Below, one piece after another: positions 1 through 9,420 of a stretch of DNA of 30,400 nt. This DNA is from Branchiostoma floridae (Eukaryota; Chordata; Leptocardii; Amphioxiformes; Branchiostomatidae). Positions within the stretch are counted from its first letter, which is position 1; each line of letters starts with the position of its first letter. A program made the translations under genes and the position numbers. The stretch is from NCBI RefSeq assembly GCF_000003815.2, contig NC_049986.1:4476737-4507136 (forward strand), in the 5' to 3' direction. A model generated the notes under the pieces. The model did not search any database, was not told the DNA's origin, and saw only the letters and a program-made list of their open reading frames with translations.

Positions 1-576
1 CTTTTTGCAAGTCTCCCACAAATAAGAAGTTATAACATGTACATGTAGTCTAGACCAGAGCTCTAGCCAGCGTCCGTTTTTCCGTCAATTGACTGAAATT
101 TGCTGTGTATGATGGAAAAATTTTAAAACCAATCCGTCAACCTTGACGGACAAAATCCTTGGTGGAAGCTACAGACGGTTTGGGGACGCCGTCCACGCGT
201 CCATAAAGGCCACACACTGTTTGTTTTACTATTGTTATGATTGTTGACAATGTGTGTCCGCGCCCTTTTGCATGCCATAATCTCATTCAAACCCGTTTTT
301 TAAGATTTCAATGGCAACAGTTACTACTTTGTACTGTCATAGGGAAAATGAATTTTCGCGGTTTGAACGACGATTGGAATTGGCTGACGGAAAACAATTT
401 GAGCTGGCTAGAGCCCTGTTCTAGACTTTCTGCCAGTGACATTCAGGCTGTTTTCCTCATCATTAAAGGCATAGACAAGTCCATGAATATATTACTGTAT
501 GAGACTTTGGTCAGACTAATCTTTCTGTATTTGGTTTCCCCTAAATAAAAAATGATTCCCCTTTGCAATGATGCAG
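1..576. other. Upstream ASPM intron sequence, no exon recognised
   Basis: No IQ-like or other recognisable coding segment is seen on either strand before the acceptor-like CAG at 574-576. Most of the stretch is a hAT-like MITE (56-418). The short open frames here lack homology that I recognise and overlap the MITE. Confidence 0.6.
56..418. mobile_element. hAT-like MITE with 8-bp target site duplication
   Basis: The ends are inverted repeats: CAGAGCTCTAGCCAGC from 56, and the complement of CAGGGCTCTAGCCAGC ending at 418, one mismatch in 16. The flanks are GTCTAGAC (48-55) and TTCTAGAC (419-426), an 8-bp duplication with one change. An 8-bp duplication and a CAGGG terminus are typical of hAT transposons. 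At 363 bp with no transposase it is non-autonomous. It lies in the ASPM intron before the giant exon. Confidence 0.8.
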
Positions 577-3557
577 CCTGCTGTCGGAGAATGGACAGAA
601 GATGTTCAAACAGCCACCATACGTCTACAGGCAGCAGTCCGTGGTATGATTGTTCGCAGATCGCTCCAAACACAGCACAAATCAGCCACCACCATCCAGG
701 CTGCTGTTAGAGGATGGACAGCAAGACAGCAGTACATGAAACAGCGCCAGGCAGCTATCATCCTGCAGCAGCAAGTCAGAGCTCATCTGAAACGTAAGAC
801 TGCCCAACAGAAATATCAGCATGTTCGAAGAGCAACCATATGTCTACAGGCAGCAGTTTGTGGCATGTACGTCCGACGAAGGCAAAAGCAGGCCCAGTTG
901 GCTGCTACCAAGATTCAAGCCTGTTGGAGGGGACATCAGCAGTTGATCAAATACAAGGCTATCAAATTAGCTACAGCCATAATCCAGCAGCGCTTTAGAG
1001 CCTTCAAGTTGATGCAAGAGAAGCAGCAAATTTTCAGGTCATGTAAATCAGCAACCATACGTCTACAGGCAGCCGTTCGTGGGATGCTTGTACGCAGATC
1101 GCTCCAAAGACAGCACAAATCAGCCACCATCATCCAGGCTGCTGTTAGAGGATGGACAGCAAGACAGCAGTACATGAAACAGCACCAGGCAGCTATTACT
1201 TTGCAGCAGCAAGTCAGAGCTCATCTTGCACGTAAGACTGCCCAACAGAATTATCAGAATATCAGAAGGGCCACCATATGTCTACAGGCAGCAGTCCGTG
1301 GCATGTACGTCCGACGAAGGCAAAAGCAGGCCCAGTTGGCTGCTACCAAGATTCAAGCCTGTTGGAGGGGACATCAGCTGTTGATCAAATACAAGGCTAT
1401 CAAATTAGCTACCACCATAATCCAGCAGCGCTTTAGAGCCTTCAAGTTGATGCAAGAGGAACAGCACATGTACAGGTCATTGAGGTCAGCAACCATACGT
1501 CTACAGGCAGCCGTTCGTGGGATGCTTGTTCGCAAATCTCTCCAAAGACAGCACAAGTCAGCCACCATCATCCAGGCTGCTGTTAGAGGATGGACAGCAA
1601 GACGGCAGTACATGAAACAGCGCCAGGCAGCAATTATACTACAGCAACAAGTCAGAGCTCATCTGAAACGTAAGGCTGCTCAGATGAACTATCAAAATAC
1701 TAGAAGGGCCACCATATGTCTACAGGCAGTAGTTCGTGGTATGGTTGTTCGCAGATTGCTCCAAAGACAGCACAAATCAGCCACCACCATCCAGGCTGCT
1801 GTGAGAGGATGGACAGCAAGACAGCAGTACATGAAACAGCGCCAGGCAGCTATCATCCTGCAGCAGCAAGTCAGAGCTCATCTGAAACGTAAGACTGCCC
1901 AACAGAAATATCAGCATGTTAGAAGAGCCACCATGCGTTTGCAGGCAGCAGTCCGTGGTATGATTGTTCGCAGATCACTCCAAAGACAGCACAAATCTGC
2001 CACCACCATCCAGACTGCTGTTAGAAGATGGACAGCAAGACAGCAGTACATAAAAAAGCGCCAGGCAGCTATTATACTACAGCAACAAGTCAGAGCTCAT
2101 CTGAAACGTAAGACTGCCCAACAGAAATATCAGAACATCAGAAGGGCCACCATATGTCTACAGGCAGCCATTCGTGGGATGCTTGTTCGCAGATCGCTCC
2201 GAAGACAGCACAAATCTGCAACCACCATCCAGACTGCTGTTAGAAGATGGACAGCAAGACAGCAGTACATAAAAAAGCGCCAGGCAGCTATTATACTACA
2301 GCAACAAGTCAGAGCTCATCTGAAACGTAAGACTGCCCAACAGAAATATCAGCATGTTCAAAGGGCCACCATATGTCTACAGGCAGCAGTTCGTGGCATG
2401 TACGTCCGACGAAGGCAAAAGCAGGCCCAGTTGGCTGCTACCAAGATTCAAGCCTGTTGGAGGGGACATCAGCAGTTGATCAAATACAAGGCTATCAAAT
2501 TAGCTACAACCATAATCCAGCAGCGCTTTAGAGCCTTCAAGTTGATGCAAGAGAAGCAGCAAATTTACAGGTCATTGAGGTCAGCAACCATACGTCTACA
2601 GGCAGCCGTTCGTGGGATGCTTGTTCGCAAATCTCTCCAAAGACAGCACAAATCAGCCACCACCATCCAGACTGCTGTTAGAGGATGGACAGCAAGACAG
2701 CAGTACATGAAACAGCGCCAGGCAGCTGTTGTCCTGCAGCTGTACATCAGAGCTCATCTGAAACGTAAGACTGCACAACAGAAATATCAGCATGTTCGAA
2801 GGGCCACCATATGTCTACAGGCAGCAGTTCGTGGGATGCTTGTTCGCAAATCTCTCCAAAGACAGCACAAATCAGCCACCACCATCCAGACTGCTGTTAG
2901 AGGATGGACAGCAAGACAGCAGTATGTGAAACAGCGCCAGGCAGCTGTCGTCCTGCAGCTGTATGTCAGAGCTCATCTGAAACGTAAGACTGTTCAACAG
3001 AATTATCAGAATATCAGAAGGGCCACCATATGTCTACAGGCAGCAGTTCGTGGCATGTATGTCCGACGAAGGCAAAAGCAGGCCCAGTTGGCTGCTACCA
3101 AGATTCAAGCCTGTTGGAGGGGACATCAGCTGTTGATCAAATACAAGGCTATCAAATTAGCTGCCACCATAATCCAGCAGCGCTTTAGAGCCTTCAAGTT
3201 GATGCAAGAGAAGCAGCAAATTTTCAGGTCATGTAAATCAGCAGCCATACGTCTACAGGCAGCCGTTCGTGGTATGATTGTTCGCAAATCTCTCCAAAGA
3301 CAGCACAAGTCAGCCACCGTCATCCAGACTGCTGTTAGAGGATGGACAGCAAGACAGCAGTACATGAAACAGCGCCAGGCAGCTATCATCCTACAGCAAC
3401 AAGTCAGAGCTCATCTTGCACGTAAGACTGCCCAACAGAAATATCAGCATATTCGAGGGGCCACCATACGTCTACAGGCTGGAATCAGGGGGTTCCTTGC
3501 CAGACGGCAACTGATGAAATGGATCCATGCTTCCACAGTCATTCAAGCTTCATTCAG
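577..3557 (+). repeat. Coding tandem array of IQ motifs in two kinds of three-IQ module
   Basis: The open frame holds 40 complete IQ motifs, plus one split by the donor at 3557 and a degenerate one at the start. They fall into two modules of three. ABC has core words MLVRRSLQRQHK, WTARQQYMKQRQ and AHLKRKTAQQKYQ, about 73 residues or 219 nt. DEF has MYVRRRQKQAQL, GHQQLIKYKAIKL and AFKLMQEKQQI, about 72-73 residues. The order is ABC DEF ABC DEF ABC ABC ABC ABC DEF ABC ABC DEF ABC, then a terminal IQ. The same DEF word begins near 943, 1381, 2476 and 3133. The spacings are 438, 1095 and 657, all multiples of 219. Copies are nearly identical in DNA, which indicates recent expansion or gene conversion. 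Open frames on the other strand here are by-products of the repeat. Confidence 0.93.
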
Positions 3558-6500
3558 GTTAGAACAATTTTTTTGAGGGGATTAAAGCAACGTTCAACTT
3601 TTGGATCTTTGACTTTCTTAAGATTATAAGAAATTAATGTTTTCACTGAAGCTGACAGCTAAAATGCTTTTTGAGCAACTTATTTCTAACAAAAAATTTC
3701 AACCTTCAAATTTACTCATATTATTTTGTGCATAATTAAGCCTTTACAGCTTTTTGTTTGATGCCAGAGTTCAGACACAGATCTGATTGAAAGTAACAAA
3801 AATTGGTTTGGATTAAAAAATAAGATTTCGTCAATGTCCTCCTTTTGAAGAAAAGATCAAATACAATGTGTTATTTAATAAGGCTTTGCCATGGCTGAAG
3901 ATAAACTTGTTGTTGTGTATGTAAACTGTACATTTATTTCTTATTACTTGTATGTTATCCCAGGTGTTTCCTACAGAGGAGACATTACCTCTGTACCAGA
4001 GCAGCGGTGTGCCGTCTGCAGGCTGCTGTTAGAGGATGGACGGCTAGAAGGACATATCAGCAGGTCAGGGTACACCACCGGGCTGCTGTTGTCATCCAGA
4101 GCACGTACAGGGGTTTTGCAACACGCAAAGTTTTGCAGGTAAGGGAACAATAATACGTAAAATTGTTGAGGAACTTTTACATTTGTATATAATATATGTA
4201 GTAGGTGGTAAGAGTCAATGCAGCTAATAACAATCCATATACACCTACATCATAGGATATTTATGTCTAAGACCTAGTAGTACATGGACCAGTGCAGGTT
4301 AGGTGCAGGTAGACACCAGAAATATCTGCACAGCTCAAAGTTTACCTGCACTAACCTGCATATGCAGGTGGTATTTTGTGCCTTGCAATTGATTTGAAGA
4401 AAATGAATAGTGGATAGATGTCCTTAAGGACAGAATGAATGGACTAGAGAACTTTCTACACATATACAATGGCCAGTTTGTCCTTATCAAGATATCAAGA
4501 GGTGACCACTACCTGCTCATACATCTTAACTCACAGTATGTTAGCAATCCATACTTACACAATCATTCCCTTCATATAGCACTGGAGAGCTGAGCAACAG
4601 AGACGACTTCTACACTTCAGTGCAGCTGCCTATCATCACCTGGCAGCAGTAAGGCTGCAGCGCTGTTACCGACGGTATCTGGTCTGGCAGAAGGCAAAGC
4701 AGCAGCTCAAAGCTTTGATTACCATTCAGGTTTGTTAACGTGCAGTGTTTAGCTCTAAATCTTGTGCTTTGTCAGTCTTGTCGATCTTGCTTGTTGTGTC
4801 TAAATTCATTGTGCCTGTGGTTGTTCTCCTACTGTGTCCCTCTGTCTTAATGTCTGTGCTGTCTCAACATGTCTTAAAAATACAAAAATCTTTTAAGAAG
4901 CAGAAAAGCATACATTTATGAAAACTGTTTTCTTGTCAAAATAATGTTTTGCCATGTTTACTATAATGATGTCATGGGCAAACATTATCTTGACAACCTT
5001 TTGACATGACTAGAAGTATGGTTGGAGCCATGATTTGATGTTCAATAACATCTGAAGGGTTCATCTTTTATACAAATGTCTTTGTAAATTGTATAATAAA
5101 TATCTATGGTCGTTACTTGTAATCAGGAACTATTGTTTTTTGGATCATTGGTTGCATGTGATACAAACAGGCTAGAATGACTGTATTTTTTTTACTGTTT
5201 TTTCATTTCCCCATTGTTCACTGCATGGTCACTTTATTTTCCAGGCATCTGTAAGGGCTTGGCTTCAGAGGAAGCACTATCTCCAGCTGCGACAAGCTGT
5301 CTGTAAGCTGCAGGCAGCCGTGCGCTACCATCAGAAGCAGCATCTGGATGCAGCAGTGGTGTTACAGTCACACTTCAGGATGTACCTCGCCAAGAAACTC
5401 ATGATCCAAAGGAAGAAAGCAGTGATTACCATGCAGGTACAATACAAAATATTGAAATAAGCAGATATTATCATTTTTCTAAAAACCTTTTTGTAGACAA
5501 AATTGATTCTGTCTTCATTTTTTGCCGGTGCGTAGCACCGGCTTAGAGGCGAGAGAAGCTGTTCGTTCAACGGTCTGGTTTGCATGGATGAATGCATGGA
5601 TCGGTCAATTTAACCTAGCTCTTCTTATAGCCCTTCTATATGCACGATTATGCAAAAGAGTTAGCGTGGCCAAGCGGTCTACGCGCTGGGTGGATATAGC
5701 GATTTGCTTTTGCAGCTGTAGATCGTGGGTTCGAACCCCAATTGTAACAATTTTTTTTCTTTGTTAGACAAATCTTTGTTAGACAAAAAACTTTTAATAG
5801 AAGACAGACCAATTCAGTAATTCGATGTTTAAAAACTCTTTTTTCATGTGATTTTGTTTAACATCCAGGCTTTTTCCAAAATACGCACCGGCCAGCTTTT
5901 TTCAGAAGCTTTGTTGTTTAGATATAGTTACATGAAATGATAGCTTGAATTTCTTTGAAATTGGCATTTATTCACAACTATACAATATGACCATCTTTCA
6001 ATATCAAAGTTACTTTCCTCAGGATCTTTATTGGTGTACAGGTGGCCGTTACATATAAATGTAATTTGCAGTTGATATTCATTCTCTTCAAAATATACTG
6101 TTGCAGGCTATACCTGTTGTTAAAACTACAGGCAATAGGCCACAAAGGTTTTTGTTGAAATCCCTATATTACTTTGTCCATATCCCTATACAGCAAAGAA
6201 ACCTCCACGATGCAATAATTATCATTTTCACTTCTGATTCGTCAATTTGTTTGATTTGTTCAATGTTACAATGTAACCCATCTGGCTTTTTACTTTTATC
6301 AGGCAATATGGCGAGGTCGTCATGTAAGGAAGAACATAAAGAACAAGCGCATCAGAATTGCCCGTGCCAAAATCCTGGCAGCCCAGAGAGCTGCCACGGA
6401 GGATAAGAAGTTGTGCAATATGACTGCAACTGCCTTGAACCTGCTCCTCAAGTACAAACATCTGTCTACCATACTGGATGCTCTTAGGAGCATGGGTAAG

Positions 6501-9139
6501 TCAGGATGTGATGACATATTCAAGAAAATGATGACATATTCATACTTAGTAGACACATGTATAATTATACTGAGGTTAGATAATGGTGAATATCATCAGA
6601 CATAGACAACATTAGATTTTAACATCATTTGCATAATTCATGAGGAACTGCCTCTGTCAATAGTTTGCTGAATAAGAAAATGTGCAACATTTTATTTTGA
6701 AAGAATTGAATGCATTCATAGAAAGTATGACTTCTTTGCATTCTATTTTCATTGTAATGAGACAACCTTAATTGGCAAAGGTATGAAGTCGTGTAACTCT
6801 AGTTTTTCTTGAGAAATTATCCTTATCTACTAAATTATCACTTGGCGTCCTTTTGATCCTCCAGAAACACTGCTAGACTTACATCAGGGGAGCCTAAGCA
6901 TTTGCACGAACCCTATGAGGTTCAAAAGAACATTATGTGTTATGCACAAATCACTATGCAAAAACAAACCTTGCATGAACCTTATGCGAATGATGTAATG
7001 TCCCGTGACCCGTCGGTGGTCGGCCAGTTTCGCATAAGGTTTGTGCAAATCGCATAAAGTTTGTGTGGGTCATATAGTGATTCGTGCGAATCACATAAGG
7101 TTCATACATTTTCGCATAGTGATTCGTGTGATTTTCATAAGGTTTGTGCATTTTCACATCATAGTGATTTGTGCGTATCACATAATGTTCGTACGAATCT
7201 CATAGGGTTTGTGCAAATGCTTAGGCACCCCTGTACATCCCAGCTCTAACTTGAAGTTTTGATCCCTGTGCAGAGGTGGTGACCCGTTTGTCTGCTGTGT
7301 GCTGTGAGCGGTTAGTACAGGGTGGAGCTGTACAGGTTATCTACACCCTGATCCAGAGCTGTAACCGCAGCCTGCCGTGCCAGGAAATTATCAAATATTC
7401 CATCAGCATACTGCTAAACCTTGCTAAGGTGGGTCACTTTGTCATGATAAGTTTTAACTGCTTTTGCCTACTTAAAACTGGCTCTATACCATCTCCCATA
7501 CATGTTCTTAATGTATTGGTGGTTTTATGTTTTTCCTGATAGAAAGGAAAAACCTGTTGTTTTCTCTTGTGTGTCCTCTTTCTCTCTTATTCTGTTGCCA
7601 TGAGCCAATCAGAGCTTAGAACTTTACATGAATAAAGGCTACAGGGAAAACATTCTGTATTTTTGCAAAAATGTTGCCTTTCTAGTTACCTGTAAGTACT
7701 ACGTTCTATTTAGTGTCCTATCTTGGTATGTGCAATCCAGCTCAATAACTGTTGTTGACAAGAATCTAAACAAAACATACACACAACTACAGTTCAAAGC
7801 TCGGGAAGCTTTCAAAATGTACTCTGTCCCTTTATTAGCCCGGTAGATCTCATCTTGGAGTTTCATTGTCACGTGATGAGTGATAGACATTGTCATGTGA
7901 AAAGTAACTGTTGTTTTTGTGTGAACAGAACCCAGCTACTGTGGCTGCTGCTGTAGTACAGGAGGGAGGAGTGGAGACACTGGTCAGTCTCATGGCTATC
8001 TACAGGGAGAAGGATGATGTCATCTTTGGACAGACATGCTTACTTCTGACATTGTTCTGTAACAATGCAGCCTACCAAAAGGTATGCCGTACAAGTAGCC
8101 TCCTTATATACAATGTACATAACAAGGTGTATCTACAATAAAGGGCTATGAGGTCACACTGAATTATTTTCTTGGATCTCAGGTTTGCTGCTTCAGTTTT
8201 TTTCCTGATTTGAACAGAAAATTGAAGCAAAAAATATGTCGTGTTCTATTCAGGATATAAAACATATATAATTGTAAGATGATCATGTATTGGCGCTAGT
8301 AGGTAAACATAAAGGAAGATCTTAATATCTTCCTAGTTTTTACCATCTATCAAGAAAATAGAAGTTAAGAATTCATTCTTTGAAATATTAAGCAGCCTGG
8401 TATGTATGTTGTTTGTGGCTGCTGTTGCAGGGTGACAGAGTGTTTCTTGTTTATTAATATCATTTTAATTGCCCACCCATTCTTAGGTTTCCTGCAAAAA
8501 TGCAAAAGATCAAATTAGTGTGACCTAACAGTGATGTTTGATACTCTCTTAGGTTGTTTCCTTATTTCTTCGAAATACTGTAAATGCAGAAATGTTTGCA
8601 GTGGTTTTATGTTTGCATTTTTGGCGGTGACCACTTCACCGCAAACTTAAAACCACTGTGAACACTCCATTTTCCTGCTACCATGAAAGTAAATCCCCAC
8701 AAACTTAAATGCATTTACAGTAGTATCAAAGACAAACATATATGATGGGAGCTTAATATTGGTTCTAGGTGGATAGAACTAGGTTTTAAGAAATGAAACT
8801 TTGGATTTTATTAAATTGAAAAACTCCTTGATGTGCACCTTTGATATTGTGGTCCTTTAGACAAACAGCTTCCTTATTTTTTATTTCCAGGAGGTTCTGA
8901 ACATGCCCTCGGTGACTCAGAAGCTGCAGAGCTTGTATCGCCTTGTAAAGCGGAAGGCTGGAATGAGCAGGAACAAACAGAGAATGGGCAGTCAGGAGGA
9001 CAAGAGAAGGACTTCCACTGCCCTGGTCCAGATGGTTCATCATATCAAGCCAGCATGGATCCTTAGGAAAGACAACATGCTTGATGTGCCTGATCCACTA
9101 CAGGCTGTTCAGCTGGTACTAGTGACATTAGATCTGTAA
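577..9139 (+). CDS. ASPM: ASPM (abnormal spindle) 3' part, eight exons, 5' end outside the window
   Basis: Exons read from GT-AG sites with matching phases: 577-3557, 3964-4138, 4580-4729, 5245-5436, 6303-6495, 7274-7428, 7929-8081 and 8891-9139, with stop TAA at 9137-9139. Joined they give about 1415 residues. Seen: some 48 IQ motifs (pattern IQxxxRGxxxR), most in the first giant exon, then about 230 residues rich in leucine helices resembling the ARM/HEAT-like C-terminal domain of ASPM. Known of the family: ASPM sits at spindle poles and microtubule minus ends, binds calmodulin through its IQ motifs, and controls spindle focusing and orientation; vertebrate ASPM also has most IQs in one giant exon. 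The N-terminal ASH and calponin-homology parts must lie upstream of the window. The start of the first exon at 577 is the least certain boundary, since its polypyrimidine tract is weak. A myosin or other IQ protein is unlikely because of the IQ number and the C-terminus. Confidence 0.92.
3558..3963. other. ASPM intron, no feature seen
   Basis: AT-rich intron between donor AG|GTTAGA at 3558 and acceptor CCCAG ending at 3963. The join restores an arginine codon (AG + G) in the middle of an IQ motif. No repeat or RNA gene was recognised. Confidence 0.7.
4190..4387 (-). mobile_element. Degraded copy of the TGCAGGT-rich MITE family
   Basis: This stretch, in reverse orientation, matches the intact element at 15497-15846 over roughly 180 bp. 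Shared words include CAATGCAGCTAATAACAATCC, the run of ACCTGCA/TGCAGGT motifs, and AGACACCAGAAATA. The terminus near 4387 (GTGCCTTG) is a worn version of the CAGGGCTC end, and the other end is lost. It lies in the ASPM intron between exons 4138 and 4580. Confidence 0.7.
5524..5892. mobile_element. Short element with 11-bp terminal inverted repeats and an internal tRNA-like sequence
   Basis: GCCGGTGCGTA at 5524-5534 is the exact reverse complement of TACGCACCGGC at 5882-5892. The left end also folds on itself (GCCGGTGC GTA GCACCGGC, 5524-5542). No clear target duplication was identified. The element is in the ASPM intron between 5436 and 6303 and contains a tRNA-Leu-like segment at 5660-5748. 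It may be a SINE-like unit or a MITE that captured a tRNA. Confidence 0.55.
5660..5748 (+). pseudogene. tRNA-Leu-like sequence, probably a pseudogene or SINE promoter
   Basis: The 5' half GTTAGCGTGGCCAAGCGGTC closely resembles the start of animal tRNA-Leu, with an A box. GTGGGTTCGAACCCC at about 5726-5740 is a perfect B box and T arm. An 89-nt length fits a class II tRNA with a long variable arm. Against function: the acceptor stem (GTTAGCG against TTGTAAC) pairs at only some positions, and the anticodon arm is irregular, with no clean 7-nt loop. It could still recruit RNA polymerase III. Confidence 0.5.
6496..7273. other. ASPM intron carrying one MITE
   Basis: Intron between donor ATGG|GTAAGT at 6496 and acceptor TGCAG ending at 7273. 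The phase-1 join makes GAG (Glu). The element at 6895-7233 fills its 3' half and ends only 40 nt before the acceptor. The short frames found here come from its internal subrepeats. Confidence 0.7.
6895..7233. mobile_element. CAGGG-ended MITE with 5-bp target duplication and internal subrepeats
   Basis: The left end CAGGGGAGCCTAAGCATTTG (6895 on) and the complement of the right end (CAGGGGTGCCTAAGCATTTG, ending 7233) are inverted repeats of about 35 bp with few changes. TACAT flanks both sides (6890-6894 and 7234-7238). Inside are repeated blocks built from GTGCGAATCACATAAGGTT-like and CATAGTGATTCGTG words in both orientations. It resembles hAT-class elements with short duplications. No protein is encoded. 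Confidence 0.75.
8082..8890. other. Last ASPM intron, carrying one TA-flanked MITE
   Basis: Intron between donor AAAAG|GTATGC at 8082 and acceptor TTTCCAG ending at 8890, phase 0. Apart from the MITE at 8576-8722 nothing was recognised. Confidence 0.7.
8576..8722. mobile_element. TA-flanked MITE with TACTGTAAATGC ends
   Basis: Starts TACTGTAAATGCAG and ends GCATTTACAGTA, with an internal GGCGGTGACCACTTCACCGC palindrome. A related, more GC-rich copy is nested at 16514-16705. The TA at each end is consistent with Tc1/mariner-type insertion. Non-autonomous. Confidence 0.75.
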
Positions 9140-9420
9140 CAATGGTGTTGTACAAGTCAAAACTTTTATGCCTTTTTTTTTGTAAAGATGATTAGCCTAA
9201 TAGAAACTAGTCAGGGGTACATGTACAGTGTTTTTGGAGTTTTTTTTTCTTCTTAGATCCACTACAGGCTGTTCAGCTGGTACTAGTGACATTAGGTCTG
9301 TAACAGGCAATGGTGTAGTACAAGTCAAAACTTTTATGCCTTTTTTTTTTTGTAAAGATGATTAACCTTTAGAAACTAGTTAGGGGTACATGTACAGTGT
9401 TTGTAGAGTTTGTTTCTTAA
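9092..9420 (+). repeat. 164-bp tandem duplication covering the ASPM stop codon
   Basis: Copy 1 begins at 9092 (GATCCACTACAGGC) and copy 2 at 9256, offset 164. The copies stay about 90 percent alike for about 160 bp, through the stop codon, a poly-T run and ACATGTACAGTGTTT. The last 14-15 codons and the stop are therefore duplicated in the 3' UTR. Copy 2 follows a long pyrimidine run ending TTCTTCTTAG, an acceptor-like context created at the junction. Confidence 0.85.

Noticed and set aside
936-3389. Several 60-87-codon frames on the - strand with repeated CCLAVHPLTA words
   Set aside because: They are the complement of the IQ repeat; they recur because the repeat does and have no independent start or splice context.
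7061-7249. Histidine- and serine-rich + strand frame with repeated SDSC words
   Set aside because: Entirely within the subrepeats of the MITE at 6895-7233 in an ASPM intron.
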